NCBI RefSeq assembly: GCF_001512285.1
Contig: NZ_LNUV01000006.1
Span: 635,159 to 699,158 of the forward strand
Length of the DNA stretch: 64,000 nt
Direction of reading: 5' to 3'
Source of the DNA: Arthrobacter sp. EpRS71
Lineage (GTDB): Bacteria > Actinomycetota > Actinomycetes > Actinomycetales > Micrococcaceae
A model generated the notes under the pieces. That model had not been told where the DNA came from. It did not search any database and worked only from the letters and a program-made list of their open reading frames with translations. Positions 45,156 to 55,185 of the stretch are shown one piece after another (position 1 is the first letter of the stretch; the number at the start of each line of letters is the position of its first letter). The translations under genes and the position numbers were made by a program.

Positions 45156-46232
45156 CTAAAGGAAACGGTCCAGCAGGCTCGCTTCAGCCATGCGACTCAA
45201 GCCTTCACGGACTGTGCGGGCTCGCTGATCGCCGATTCCGTCCACGGTCATGAGGTCGTCAATGGTGGCTGCCATGAGGTTCTGGAGTCCGCCGAAGTAG
45301 TCCACCAAACGGTCGGCCACTGCCTTGGGAACGGATTTCAGGCCGGACAGCAGACGGTAACCACGCGGTTGAACCACGGCATCCAACTGCTCTACTCCGC
45401 CGGCGAAGCCAATGATGTGGGCAATGCGGCTGAGGTCGATCAATTCTGTGGGTCCAAGGTTGAGGAGGGCCTGGACGGCTTCCTCGATCTGCTCAGGAGT
45501 GGCGTCGGGGTCGGAGTAGTCGCGGATGATGACTTCGCTCCCCGGGCCGCGGCCTACCGTGAGTTCCTCCACCTGGAGGGAGAGCAGGCGGCCATCTTCA
45601 CCGAGTTCCAGCACGTACTGGGCTATTTCCTCGGAGATACGGCGAACCATTTCCTGGCGCTGCAGCGTGACGGCAACGTCCCTGACCGTGACCAGTGCCT
45701 CGATCTCCAGGGCCGAAAGCGAGCTGGTGACCTGGTCCAGCCTGGCGCTGTACCGTTCCAGGGTTGCCAGGGCCTGGTTGGCGCGGGCGAGGACCTTTTC
45801 GGAGCCTTCCAGGACGTGGCGCAAACCGTTCACGTAGAGCGCGATGATCTGCATGGATTGGCTGACGGATATAACGGGAACGCCGGTCTGGATGGCTACA
45901 CGTTCCGCGGTGCGGTGCCTGGTGCCTGATTCCTGGGTTTCGATGCTGGAATCGGGCACCAACTGGACGGCGGCCCGGACAATGTTGCTGGCATCCTTGT
46001 CACAGATGATGGCGCCGTCCATCTTGGCCAGCTCACGCAGACGCGTCGGGGAGAAATCGATGCCGATGTCGAACCCGCCCGAACAGATGGAGTCGATGGT
46101 GCGGTCGTAGCCCAAAACGATCAACGCGCCAGTCCGTCCACGAAGAATGCGTTCCAGGCCGTCACGCAGCGGAGTTCCGGGTGCGACTCTGGCAAGGGTC
46201 GCCTTGAGCGACTCTTCCGGGCTCCGGGCCAT
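45156..46232 (-). CDS. disA: DNA integrity scanning diadenylate cyclase DisA
   Basis: 358 residues, the family length. The N-terminal DAC domain makes c-di-AMP from two ATP: MDGAIICDKDASNI (DGA motif) and SGTRHRTAERVA (RHR motif). A helical spine and a C-terminal helix-hairpin-helix DNA-binding domain follow (MTVDGIGDQRARTVREGL). It scans DNA for branched structures and couples damage to c-di-AMP levels. radA, its usual neighbour, is 12 kb away, with a urea operon and toxin module in between. Confidence 0.97.
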   Translation of the reverse strand: MARSPEESLKATLARVAPGTPLRDGLERILRGRTGALIVLGYDRTIDSICSGGFDIGIDFSPTRLRELAKMDGAIICDKDASNIVRAAVQLVPDSSIETQESGTRHRTAERVAIQTGVPVISVSQSMQIIALYVNGLRHVLEGSEKVLARANQALATLERYSARLDQVTSSLSALEIEALVTVRDVAVTLQRQEMVRRISEEIAQYVLELGEDGRLLSLQVEELTVGRGPGSEVIIRDYSDPDATPEQIEEAVQALLNLGPTELIDLSRIAHIIGFAGGVEQLDAVVQPRGYRLLSGLKSVPKAVADRLVDYFGGLQNLMAATIDDLMTVDGIGDQRARTVREGLSRMAEASLLDRFL

Positions 46233-46467
46233 AGGGTTTCCCTTCGAAGGTGCAAGCCATGGCTCACAGACAAGCTGAATCCGGCGTCAGTGCGCACTAG
46301 GAAAAAATGCCCACATGACGACAAGCACAATGATAGGGCTTCCGAACACCGTTAACCGCACCAGCAAGCCCCAAAGTGGGTCATTACGCGATGTTCGGCG
46401 TTGCCTCGAAAGTGGTTTGGCGACCGAATGATGGGAACCCTATTTCCGCCACTCGGCCGCCAAAGTG

Positions 46468-48354
46468 CTAGCGCTGGCCGCGGCCAAGACCTGTCAGCAA
46501 GGCGCTGCCCGCTTCCCGCCACAGTCCTTGGCTGCCTGGTACGGCGGTATTTTCTTCCAGGTATTTAATCCAGTCGCCGTATTCGCTGATGTCCCGCGCG
46601 CTTGCCGCAGCTACGGCATCGCATGCGAATCCCACTGCCGTGCTCCCATCGTCCAAGGTGATGGACCCCAGAAGCATGGGTTCGGGCAAGTCAGCGAGGA
46701 AAGACCCCAGGGCGGACTCGGAAAGCAACCACCGTTCTGCAACCAGCCCGGTTCCTTGTTCAGATCGAACCACGCCAGGCTTGGGCGGAGTGGTGTCCAG
46801 AGCCACCATGCGGTACCTCGCCGCAGTGATTACCCGGCCATCCCAAAAAGCTCCACGCCGCTCAAGTTCCGCTGCCAACGGCTGGCCTTTCCGGTGGGCG
46901 CCCACCACCACAAGAGGTACGACGGCGGCGCCCGCGGCAACCGGCCAGGGAACCTTTGGCGCGGCAGCGCTGGCAGCACCCGCCGCGCCGGACCTTGCAG
47001 GCGCGGCGCCGGCGGCGAACAGTCCCGGCTTCTCCGGGGTGCGTTCAATTCGCCGGGCAATGTCCGCGGCCACGCCGTCCTCGAAAGTTCGGGCCACCAC
47101 AGTGAGGCCGAACTGGGAGACGCCGCCTGCTTCCCCGGTTCCGGCGGTGTCAGCGACAGTCCCGGCCGGCACTGCCACAGCGCTGAGATCAAAGAGGTTG
47201 CAGAAATTGGTATACGTACCCATCCGGGAATTGACCCCCACGGGATCGGCCGCAACCTCGGCCAGCGTCGGGTGGAAAGGTGCTGTGGGCACGATCAGGG
47301 CATCGAAGCCATCCAGCCGCAGCATCGCTTCGGTCCTGAACCGTTCCAAGGAAGCGGTGTCCGTCACGTACTGGTGAGCAGGGACCTTGCCGGCGGCGGT
47401 GATGATCCCCGCCACGGTGGGGTCGAGCGTGGCGGAAACCCCTCCGGCTTGCACCCTGTCAACAAAGTTCCCAACGGCGGCATAGCGCTCGGCCACCAAT
47501 CCGCCGTCGTACAGCAGCCGTGCTGCCTCAAGGAAAACGTCCAGTTCGATGGGTTCGGCCGCCACCCCGGTGGAGCGCAGCCGCTCGATCTGTGCCTCGA
47601 ACTCGAGCGCCCATGCCTCCGGGAGCGCCGGCAGGGCAGCGGGATAGGCCACCCGCGGTGTGGCCGGCGCAGCGATCCTCACGTCCGCGGGCCAACTGCG
47701 GCCCTCCCCGGCCATGATGCCCATGGCGAGCTCGGCCGTGGCGAGGTGGCGCGCGAAGATCGTGGCGGTATCCCAGGAACGGCATGCAGGGACCACACCT
47801 TCGGTGGACACCACGCCGAGAGTCGGTTTGATCCCCACAATCCCCTGCAGGGCAGCGGGAATCCGCCCCGAACCGGCGGTGTCCGTCCCGATGGCAAGGT
47901 CCACGAGCCCCAAGGCCACCGCCACGGCAGAACCTGAACTTGAGCCGCCGGAAATCCGCTCAGGGCGGCGCGCGTCACGCACAGCACCGTAAGGACTACG
48001 GGCACCCACCAGTCCCGTGGCGAACTGGTCCAGGTTGGTGGCCCCCAGCACCAGGGCACCCGCTGCGCGAAGCCTCGCGACCGGCACCGCATCCCGGGCG
48101 GGCACCTCGCCAAAACCGGGGCACGCCGCCGTCGTCATCACACCGGCAACGTCCACATTGTTCTTCACGGCGAGCAGGAGCCCGGCTAGCGGCAGGTCCT
48201 CCCCGGCGGCAGCAGCGGCGTCGATCCGGGCCGCCTCAGCGAGCAGTTCATCCCGCCCGCGCAGGTGGATCCAGATTTCGGGACGGTCGACGGCGTCAAT
48301 CGCCTCAAGCGCGGCAAGCACGCGTGCCACTGTGGTGGCTTTGGGGCTGGTCAT
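46468..48354 (-). CDS. atzF: Allophanate hydrolase
   Basis: A 628-residue enzyme that splits allophanate to ammonia and CO2. The N-terminal amidase-signature domain has Lys in LLAVKNNVDVAG, SGGSSSGSAVAVALG and the nucleophile Ser in DTAGSGRIPAALQG. The C-terminal domain (about 470-628; DGSTAVGFACDAVAAASARDISEYGDW) is the allophanate-hydrolase-specific one that decarboxylates the intermediate. Its ATG overlaps the urea carboxylase stop by 4 bases. A weak Gly/Ala/Pro linker (AAGAAPARSGAAGAAS) joins the domains. Confidence 0.94.
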   Translation of the reverse strand: MTSPKATTVARVLAALEAIDAVDRPEIWIHLRGRDELLAEAARIDAAAAAGEDLPLAGLLLAVKNNVDVAGVMTTAACPGFGEVPARDAVPVARLRAAGALVLGATNLDQFATGLVGARSPYGAVRDARRPERISGGSSSGSAVAVALGLVDLAIGTDTAGSGRIPAALQGIVGIKPTLGVVSTEGVVPACRSWDTATIFARHLATAELAMGIMAGEGRSWPADVRIAAPATPRVAYPAALPALPEAWALEFEAQIERLRSTGVAAEPIELDVFLEAARLLYDGGLVAERYAAVGNFVDRVQAGGVSATLDPTVAGIITAAGKVPAHQYVTDTASLERFRTEAMLRLDGFDALIVPTAPFHPTLAEVAADPVGVNSRMGTYTNFCNLFDLSAVAVPAGTVADTAGTGEAGGVSQFGLTVVARTFEDGVAADIARRIERTPEKPGLFAAGAAPARSGAAGAASAAAPKVPWPVAAGAAVVPLVVVGAHRKGQPLAAELERRGAFWDGRVITAARYRMVALDTTPPKPGVVRSEQGTGLVAERWLLSESALGSFLADLPEPMLLGSITLDDGSTAVGFACDAVAAASARDISEYGDWIKYLEENTAVPGSQGLWREAGSALLTGLGRGQR

Positions 48355-51300
48355 AGTGCGCTTCCTTCCAGCACAAGTGCCGGTTGCCGGACATCCACCG
48401 GTTCAAGCACCACCAAAGCCTCGCCTGCTACCACCTGCGCGCCGGCCGTGGGCAGGACTCGTTGGACCACACCATCCACCGGAGCCTGGATGACGGTCTC
48501 CATCTTCATGGCCTCCAGGGAAACCAACGACTGGCCAGCCGTCACTACGTCGCCAGGTTCCACGTCCACTTTCCACACACTTGCGGCGAACGGGGACGTG
48601 ACCAAGGTGCCGCCGTCGGGAATTACCACGTCGTCCGCCGGCGGGGCCAAGGAAACAGCCTGCTCTGCGCGATCAAACTCGCCGGCATCCTCCCACGCCT
48701 GACGTTCAACGGCGAATGCGGCCGACTGTGTTTCACGGAACTCCGCAATGGAGACGCTGTTGCGTTCCAGGAATTCCTCATGCTCGGCCAGCGAGAAAGT
48801 GCCTTCCGTAATCTCCACACCCCGGCCTCTGCCGGCAGCCATGTCCGCGCGGAGGTCCAACAGTTCCTCAGGGCTGACGGGGTACCAGGAAATACGGTCG
48901 AAGAACCTGAGCAGCCACGGGGAACCCGGCTCAAAAGGCTCGGCATCCGCGTAACGAGACCATACCTGCGTGGTCCTTCCAACAAACTGGTAACCGCCGG
49001 GACCTTCCATGCCGTAAATGCACATGTAGGCACCGCCAATGCCCACGGCGTTCTCCGGAGTCCAGGTGCGGGCCGGGTTGTACTTGGTGGTGACCAACCG
49101 GTGCCGCGGATCCAAGGGCGTGGCCACCGGAGCCCCTAAGTACACGTCGCCCAGGCCCAGCACGAGGTATTCCGCGTTGAAGACGGTATCGAAAACGTCG
49201 TTGACGGAGTCCAAACCGTTGATACGGCGGATGAACTCGATGTTCCACGGGCACCAGGGGGCGTCGTCGCGGACACCGGCCATGTACCGCTCAATTGCTT
49301 CACGGGTGGCGGGATCATCCCAGGACAATGGGAGCCGGACGCTGCGGCTGGGCACCACCAACTCCGAACTGGCAGGCAGTGAAGCATCCACCTCGCGCAC
49401 CAGGCCCAGCAGTTTGGACGTGGGCAGGACCGACGGATCGGCTTTGATCTGCAAGGACCGGATGCCAGGGGTCAGATCCACGATGCCCGGGACACCAAGG
49501 CGTTCGAGTTCCTGATGCAGGGCGTGGACGCGGGCGCGGAGGCCCAGGTCCAACACCATGTCCCCGTACTCCACCAGAAGGTTGTCATCACCCGAACGGC
49601 GGAAGGTGACCGCAGGACGGCCCTCGCCTTCGGGCACCCGGCCCAGCACGCCGTCGTCGCCGTCCCCGCGCAGCACTCCGGCGGTGCCGGAAGCGGTGCC
49701 GGACACCGTGCTGCTGCTGAAGCCCGCGCCGCCCGGCAGGAGCAGCTGCCTTGCGGCGCCGAGTTCCTTGACCGAAGGTGCCTCAACCGAGCGGATCGGC
49801 GCAAAACGGACCTTGTCCCCGGGACGGAGCTGCCCCAGCTTCCAGCGCTCGCCGGTCACCACGGTAACGGGGCAGACGAAGCCGCCCAGGCTGGGACCGT
49901 CCGGGCCCAGCAGGATGGGCGTGTCACCGGTGAAGTCCAGTGCGCCCACCGAATACGCGGTGTCGTGAATGTTGGAAGGGTGCAGGCCTGCTTCGCCGCC
50001 ATCGGTGCGTGCCCAGCGCGGTTTGGGCCCGATCAGGCGGACTCCTGTGCGGGCTGAGTTGAAGTGGACCTCGTATTCTGCGGCATAGAGTTCTTCAATG
50101 TCTTCGCGTTGGAAGAATTCCGGGGCGCCATGCGGTCCTTCCACCACTTTCAGCTCCCATTGCGAGGTCAGCGCCGGGCGGCTCTCCGCGGGGACTGCGC
50201 CAGGGACGGTTTCAGGCAGGTGCCCGGTGACCGTGCGGAGCACATCGCTGGCCCGCAGCACACGGCCGCCGTGGCCGCCGAACTGGCCCAAGGTGAAGGT
50301 TGAAGCGCTGCCAAGGTATTGGGGAACATCAAGCCCACCCTCGAACAGGACGTAGCCCCTCAGGCCGGATCCGTCCGCAGAGCCGACGTCCAGGAGTCCG
50401 TTGGCAGGGACGGTGACGGGCTCCCACGTGGCGGCCGCGTTGCCGTTGACGGTGACGGCGACGTCAGCGCCGGTGACGCAGACGGTGGTGGCGTGGGTGA
50501 AGCGGAGCGCCGGCCCGGCCATGGTGAACTCCAACCCGGGCGCGCCCTCCGGATTACCCAGTGCGGTATTGCCCAGCCGGAACGACAAATCATCCATGGG
50601 ACCACTGGGCGGCACGCCGATCTGCCACAGCCCGGTCCTGCCCGGCCAGTCCTGCACGCTGGTTTGGAGGCCGGGCCTTTCAACGGTGATCCGGGGCTCA
50701 GGATCGCCAACGGTGTTCAGAGTTCCAGTGGAATGTTCTGCTGCACGGACTACCTCCATCCCGGCCACGGCACGCAGCATGCCCAGATTCGTTTCGATAC
50801 CGTCGATCCGGGTCTCTGCCAGCGCAGCGGCCAGGGCGTCGAACGCGGCGTCGCGGGTGGTACCGGACGTGATGACCTTGCCCAACAGGGGATCGTAGCT
50901 GGTGGAGACTTCGCTGCCGGTCTCCACCCAGGCGTCAATGCGTACGACGTCGGAGGCCGGGTACTGCGCGTTGGTGACGGTTCCGGCGCTGGGCTGGAAA
51001 TTCCGGGCGGGGTCTTCTGCGTAGATGCGCGCTTCCACGGCATGGCCTGAGACGGGCACACTGTCCGGCACGCCCTGAAGCACGGGCTCCTGCTGGGCCA
51101 GATTCAGCATCCACTCCACCAGGTCCACTCCGGTGATGGCTTCGGTGACGGGGTGCTCAACCTGCAGCCGGGCGTTGACTTCCAGGAAGGAAGCCTCTTG
51201 ACGGACGGGGTCGTAGACGAACTCCACTGTGCCCGCAGAGCGGTAGCCCACGGAGGCACAGAGCGCACGGGAGCTTCGGTGCAGTTCCTCCCGCAAAGCC

Positions 51301-52049
51301 TCCGGCAGATCCGGCGCGGGCGCCTCTTCAAGTACCTTCTGGTGGCGGCGTTGCAGTGAGCAGTCGCGATCACCGAGACTCACCACACGGCCCTCACCGT
51401 CGCCGAACACCTGGACTTCCACGTGGCGGGCATGTTCGATGTAGCGTTCAGCGAAGACCCCGGCGGTTCCGAAGCTGGAGCTGGCCAAACGGGCCACCCG
51501 GGAGTAGTTGTTGCGGAGTTCGGCTTCTTCCCGGCAAACTGCCATGCCGATGCCGCCGCCACCGCCGGTTGCCTTGAGCATGAGCGGGTAGCCGATGGTG
51601 TCCGCTGCTGCTACTGCCTGGTCCACGTCGTCAAGCAGACCGGAGCCCGCGATCATGGGAACCCCGGCGCGTTGAGCTGCATCCCGCGCGGTGTGCTTGG
51701 TCCCGAAGATCCGGAGCTGCTCGGGGGTGGGCCCCACAAAGACCAACCCTGCTGCCTCCACGGCTTCCGCGAACGCAGCGTCCTCGGACAGGAACCCGTA
51801 GCCGGGGTGAATGGCGCCGGCCCCGGTGGCCGCCGCCGCGTTAAGGATGGCCTCAACTTTGAGATAGGACTCCTTGGCGGGTGCGGGTCCCAACAGGACG
51901 GCCTCGTCTGCGAGCTTCACATGCTTGGCGCCGCGGTCTGCCTCGGAGAAGACGGCGACGGTGCGCAGCCCGGCTTTGCGGGCGGATTCGATGATCCGGC
52001 AGGCGATCTCTCCGCGGTTGGCAATGAGAAGGGTGTGGAAACGGTTCAT
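48351..52049 (-). CDS. uca: Urea carboxylase (urea amidolyase carboxylase subunit)
   Basis: A 1232-residue biotin enzyme making allophanate from urea, ATP and bicarbonate. Order: biotin carboxylase (start MNRFHTLLIANRGEIACR; ATP-grasp loop KATGGGGGIGMAV; ESCLQRRHQK-like DCSLQRRHQK), KipA-like carboxyltransferase domain (about 465-760), KipI-like domain (about 880-1085), and a C-terminal biotinyl domain with the biotin Lys in EAMKMET (about 1182). The upstream open frame belongs to a shadow; the ATG at 52049 is the start. Overlaps with both neighbours are 4 bases. A guanidine-specific carboxylase variant cannot be excluded. Confidence 0.95.
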   Translation of the reverse strand: MNRFHTLLIANRGEIACRIIESARKAGLRTVAVFSEADRGAKHVKLADEAVLLGPAPAKESYLKVEAILNAAAATGAGAIHPGYGFLSEDAAFAEAVEAAGLVFVGPTPEQLRIFGTKHTARDAAQRAGVPMIAGSGLLDDVDQAVAAADTIGYPLMLKATGGGGGIGMAVCREEAELRNNYSRVARLASSSFGTAGVFAERYIEHARHVEVQVFGDGEGRVVSLGDRDCSLQRRHQKVLEEAPAPDLPEALREELHRSSRALCASVGYRSAGTVEFVYDPVRQEASFLEVNARLQVEHPVTEAITGVDLVEWMLNLAQQEPVLQGVPDSVPVSGHAVEARIYAEDPARNFQPSAGTVTNAQYPASDVVRIDAWVETGSEVSTSYDPLLGKVITSGTTRDAAFDALAAALAETRIDGIETNLGMLRAVAGMEVVRAAEHSTGTLNTVGDPEPRITVERPGLQTSVQDWPGRTGLWQIGVPPSGPMDDLSFRLGNTALGNPEGAPGLEFTMAGPALRFTHATTVCVTGADVAVTVNGNAAATWEPVTVPANGLLDVGSADGSGLRGYVLFEGGLDVPQYLGSASTFTLGQFGGHGGRVLRASDVLRTVTGHLPETVPGAVPAESRPALTSQWELKVVEGPHGAPEFFQREDIEELYAAEYEVHFNSARTGVRLIGPKPRWARTDGGEAGLHPSNIHDTAYSVGALDFTGDTPILLGPDGPSLGGFVCPVTVVTGERWKLGQLRPGDKVRFAPIRSVEAPSVKELGAARQLLLPGGAGFSSSTVSGTASGTAGVLRGDGDDGVLGRVPEGEGRPAVTFRRSGDDNLLVEYGDMVLDLGLRARVHALHQELERLGVPGIVDLTPGIRSLQIKADPSVLPTSKLLGLVREVDASLPASSELVVPSRSVRLPLSWDDPATREAIERYMAGVRDDAPWCPWNIEFIRRINGLDSVNDVFDTVFNAEYLVLGLGDVYLGAPVATPLDPRHRLVTTKYNPARTWTPENAVGIGGAYMCIYGMEGPGGYQFVGRTTQVWSRYADAEPFEPGSPWLLRFFDRISWYPVSPEELLDLRADMAAGRGRGVEITEGTFSLAEHEEFLERNSVSIAEFRETQSAAFAVERQAWEDAGEFDRAEQAVSLAPPADDVVIPDGGTLVTSPFAASVWKVDVEPGDVVTAGQSLVSLEAMKMETVIQAPVDGVVQRVLPTAGAQVVAGEALVVLEPVDVRQPALVLEGSAL

Positions 52050-52702
52050 GCGCGGGCCTCCGGACGTGTGACGATCATGCGCACCGGCGTGGGGTTGAAA
52101 CCGTTGCAAGGGTTGTTGATTTGGGGGCAATTGGACACCAGCACCAGGGTGTCCACCTCGGCGCGGAGTGCCACGCGTTTGCCGGGAGCGGACAATCCGT
52201 CCACGATGCCCAAGGCGCCATCCGGGTCTACCGGCACGTTCATGAACCAGTTGATGTTGGACACCAGGTCTTTCTTGCCCAGGTCCCATTTGGCGCCTTC
52301 AATGAGGAAGTTCTCCACGCAGGCGTGCTGTTCATGGGTGTGCTGGCCGTAGCGGAGGGTGTTGGATTCCTGCGAGCAGGCGCCTCCGATGGTGTCGTGG
52401 ACGCCCACCTCGTCCGCCACCACGGTCATGAGTTCCTGTCCGCTGTCTGCGCGCAGGACTGAGCCGGTGGTGAGGAAGATGTTGCCTTGGGTCGCGATGG
52501 TCGCGGCGGCCGAGTACCGGGTGCTGGTGTCTTGTGCTGCGTAGAGGATGCAGTCCACAGCCTGGTTACCGTCCAGGTCCACGATGGTGAGGACGTCGCC
52601 GGCAGCCACTACGGCCGACCATGGGCCGCGGGCTTCCACCAGTTCGTCCAGGACCACTTGCCCGGCGATCAGCGCGGGGCCGATATCTGCGATCGTGTTC
52701 AT
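52046..52702 (-). CDS. Urea amidolyase-associated protein 2 (DUF1989)
   Basis: 218 residues of the UAAP2/DUF1989 family: PWSAVVAAGDVLTIVDLDGNQAVDCILYAAQ, NIFLTTGSVLRAD, GGACSQESNTLRYGQHTHEQHACVENFL and the end NCPQINNPCNGFNPTPVRM. The family occurs with urea carboxylase and is required with UAAP1 for urea or guanidine breakdown in some bacteria; the reaction was long unclear, with a carboxyguanidine-deiminase role reported for relatives. Overlaps urea carboxylase and UAAP1 by 4 bases each. Confidence 0.9.
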   Translation of the reverse strand: MNTIADIGPALIAGQVVLDELVEARGPWSAVVAAGDVLTIVDLDGNQAVDCILYAAQDTSTRYSAAATIATQGNIFLTTGSVLRADSGQELMTVVADEVGVHDTIGGACSQESNTLRYGQHTHEQHACVENFLIEGAKWDLGKKDLVSNINWFMNVPVDPDGALGIVDGLSAPGKRVALRAEVDTLVLVSNCPQINNPCNGFNPTPVRMIVTRPEARA

Positions 52703-53595
52703 GCGGAAGTCCTTGCGTTGTAGTCGAGTTCTGTGTTGTTAAGGGCCAGTCGCCCTTCCGGGCCCAGGTGAACAGTGGAGGTTCCTTCCACCAGGGCGGC
52801 GAGGTCCTGAGGAGCCCGCCACGCGACGATGTCCACGGCGCTGCCGGTGAAGTCGGGGCGCGGGTCCAGCGGGTGGGCGGTATTGGCCAGTACCAGCACC
52901 GCGTCCATGTGGAGGAGAAGTTCGACGGCGGCCCCGGCACCAGCGCTGCCGGCGAACTGGATGCTGCCGTCCCGTTCCACGGTGATGCCTTTGAAGAAGG
53001 ACAACGACGGCGGCAGTTGCCTTTGGCTGACCCCGTGCTTCATGCCGCCGAGGGTGAGAAGTTCGCGGCCTGCCGGTGACGGGCTGTGGGCTGATCCGGC
53101 ACCGTACTTGGCGGTGTTACCGGCCAGGCTGGTGGTGCCGGTGAGGGCATCGTGCTGACCGGAGGAATCAGCCACCACGGTTGCCATCAAACGGCCGGCG
53201 TCGGAGAGAAGCGGGTGGCCTGTGGTGATGTAGGCCTGCCAGGGGACTTTCACAGTGTCCGCAACGTTGAGCCGCTCATGCTGGGCTCCGCTTCGGAGGA
53301 TGGCAGCGTGAACGCAAGCATCGCCGTCGAGGTCCGTGAGCCTCAGGCGCGTCCCGCGGGCCAGTTCCAGATGGGTGTAGCGGCCGAAGGCCAGTGTCTC
53401 CGCCCAGGTGAGGGAGTCCTGTGCTTCTCCGGGAAGGTTCCGGGTCAAACGTTCCGGCGCCGCAGCAGGTGGGACATGGATCATGGTCTCGGCTGTCCGC
53501 CCGTGCTGGGCCCGTGCGTGCAGTTTGGCGCCGGCAGTTGTGGCGGTCCCGTTTTCAGGGGTCCGTGTTTCAAGAGTCTGTGTCATGGCAATCAT
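52699..53595 (-). CDS. Urea amidolyase-associated protein 1 (DUF1989)
   Basis: 298 residues (a second ATG at 53586 is equally likely). DUF1989 pattern: RGTRLRLTDLDGDACVHAAILRS, DTVKVPWQAYITTGHPLLSDAGRLMATVVADSS, and the end HPLDPRPDFTGSAVDIVAWRAP. UAAP1 and UAAP2 form a pair, probably a heteromeric metal enzyme, that works with the carboxylase. First structural gene of the tight four-gene run UAAP1-UAAP2-uca-atzF, with the APC permease gene 57 bases upstream on the same strand. Confidence 0.9.
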   Translation of the reverse strand: MIAMTQTLETRTPENGTATTAGAKLHARAQHGRTAETMIHVPPAAAPERLTRNLPGEAQDSLTWAETLAFGRYTHLELARGTRLRLTDLDGDACVHAAILRSGAQHERLNVADTVKVPWQAYITTGHPLLSDAGRLMATVVADSSGQHDALTGTTSLAGNTAKYGAGSAHSPSPAGRELLTLGGMKHGVSQRQLPPSLSFFKGITVERDGSIQFAGSAGAGAAVELLLHMDAVLVLANTAHPLDPRPDFTGSAVDIVAWRAPQDLAALVEGTSTVHLGPEGRLALNNTELDYNARTSA

Positions 53596-53652
53596 TTCTG
53601 TGCTTGAACTTTGTCCGTGTTCGAACGTGAACTGGTCTAACCTGTGGGCGGG

Positions 53653-55185
53653 TCAGCCGGCGTGGGCGGTTTCCGCAGCCTTGTTTTCCCGAACCCGGAT
53701 GTTCCTCCGGACCCAGATGCCCAGGAGCAGAACGGCGCCCACCATGATGGGGGCGGAGAAGAGCAGGATTCCGTGTTCACCGGAGGGGTCGTACACTTCG
53801 GGACGGGGCCAGGACAGGTTGATGACCATCAGTGCGCCATACAGGACGGCGAGGATGTTGACCGGCAAGCCCCAGCGGCCCAGGGAGAAAAGCCCTGCCG
53901 GCATGGTCTGACCCACCCGGTTCCAATCGCCGCGGAAACGACTGAGCAGCTGCGGAACCGTGACCATCAGGTACGCCAGGTACACCATCACGATGCACAC
54001 ACTGCAAAGGGTGGTGAAGAGTGCGGAGTTGCCGATGTTGATGGCAAGGATGCCCACCGCCAGGGCGCCAATCGCGATGGATGGCCACATGGGGGTTCCA
54101 CGCTGCGGGTGGACCTTGGAGAGCAGGGCCGAGGCCGGAAGTTTGCCATCGCGTGCCATGGAGAAGACCAGCCGCGAACCCGCCGTTTGGATGGCCAAAG
54201 TGCACACGAAGATGGCGATTGCCACGTCAACCAGCAGCACTTTGCCCCAGAACGTACCCAGCACGGCAGTGAGCACATAGGGCAGTCCCTCGGTGGCGAG
54301 CCTGCCGTCGTCGAGACTTGGCGCTGCCATCAGAGCGGCGATGATCATGAGTCCGCCGCCAATACCGGAGATGATCAGTGCTGAGAGGATGGTGCGCGGG
54401 GCCGTCTTGCGGGGGTTCTTGGTTTCCTCCGAGAGCTCCCCGGCGGAGTTGAAGCCCACCATGACGTACGCGGCCATCAACCCGGACACCAGGAAGGCGC
54501 CGACGGCGCCCAGGTCCGAGGTTGCGACAACACTGACGTCCGCTACTACCTCGGGGCCGCGCTGCGCGGCTGCGAACAGGGCCAGGATCACCGCGGCGAC
54601 GCCCACAATCTCGCACGTGACTCCAATGGAGTTGACGTGCGACATGAGCTTGACGCCCAGGCAGTTGATCACAGTGGTAATCACCAAGAGTACGGCGCCG
54701 AGGATGACAGCATTCGCTGCACCAGTGGGGGACGTCAGAGCGGGGTCGCCGCCAACTACTTGGAAACCATCCCACAATTGGGGGAGGACCACTTGGAGGG
54801 CGATGGCTGCGGCGGCAGCCGTGATGACCTGGGCGATGGACATGAACCAGCCGGCGAACCAACCCACCACTTCGCCACCCATGCGGCGCGACCATTGATA
54901 GACGGCGCCGGACAACGGGTACCGGGCGGCGAGTTCAGCGAAGTTCAATGCCACAAGGAGCTGGCCCACCAGCACCACCGGCCACGTCCAGAAGAAGGCA
55001 GGACCGGCGAAGGAGTAGCCGAAGGCGAAGAGCTGGAAAATGGTGGTGAGGATGGAGACGAACGAAAAACCTGCTGCGAACGACGCGTAGCGGCCCAGTT
55101 TGCGGTGCAGCGTGGGCTGGTAGCCGAGTGCTGTCAGGTCTGCATCGTCGGTGCGGCTGGCCGCCGTCGAAAGGGTGGAAGTCAT
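53653..55185 (-). CDS. APC family amino-acid/amine permease
   Basis: 510 residues, 12 hydrophobic helices with the APC hallmark near the start (SFVSILTTIFQLFAFGYSFAGPAFFW, AELAARYPLSGAVYQWSRRMGG) and GFNSAGELSEETKNPRKTAPRTI after helix 6. It sits at the head of the urea-carboxylase operon, so it is likely the entry route for the nitrogen compound degraded (amide, amine or guanidine derivative). It is divergent from a TetR gene, with about 230 bases between. Confidence 0.9.
   Translation of the reverse strand: MTSTLSTAASRTDDADLTALGYQPTLHRKLGRYASFAAGFSFVSILTTIFQLFAFGYSFAGPAFFWTWPVVLVGQLLVALNFAELAARYPLSGAVYQWSRRMGGEVVGWFAGWFMSIAQVITAAAAAIALQVVLPQLWDGFQVVGGDPALTSPTGAANAVILGAVLLVITTVINCLGVKLMSHVNSIGVTCEIVGVAAVILALFAAAQRGPEVVADVSVVATSDLGAVGAFLVSGLMAAYVMVGFNSAGELSEETKNPRKTAPRTILSALIISGIGGGLMIIAALMAAPSLDDGRLATEGLPYVLTAVLGTFWGKVLLVDVAIAIFVCTLAIQTAGSRLVFSMARDGKLPASALLSKVHPQRGTPMWPSIAIGALAVGILAINIGNSALFTTLCSVCIVMVYLAYLMVTVPQLLSRFRGDWNRVGQTMPAGLFSLGRWGLPVNILAVLYGALMVINLSWPRPEVYDPSGEHGILLFSAPIMVGAVLLLGIWVRRNIRVRENKAAETAHAG

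Noticed and set aside
46465..47937. Open frame of 490 codons on the plus strand
   Set aside because: Antisense to allophanate hydrolase, which has clear catalytic motifs.
50319..51050. Plus-strand frames across urea carboxylase
   Set aside because: Antisense frames without any family feature.
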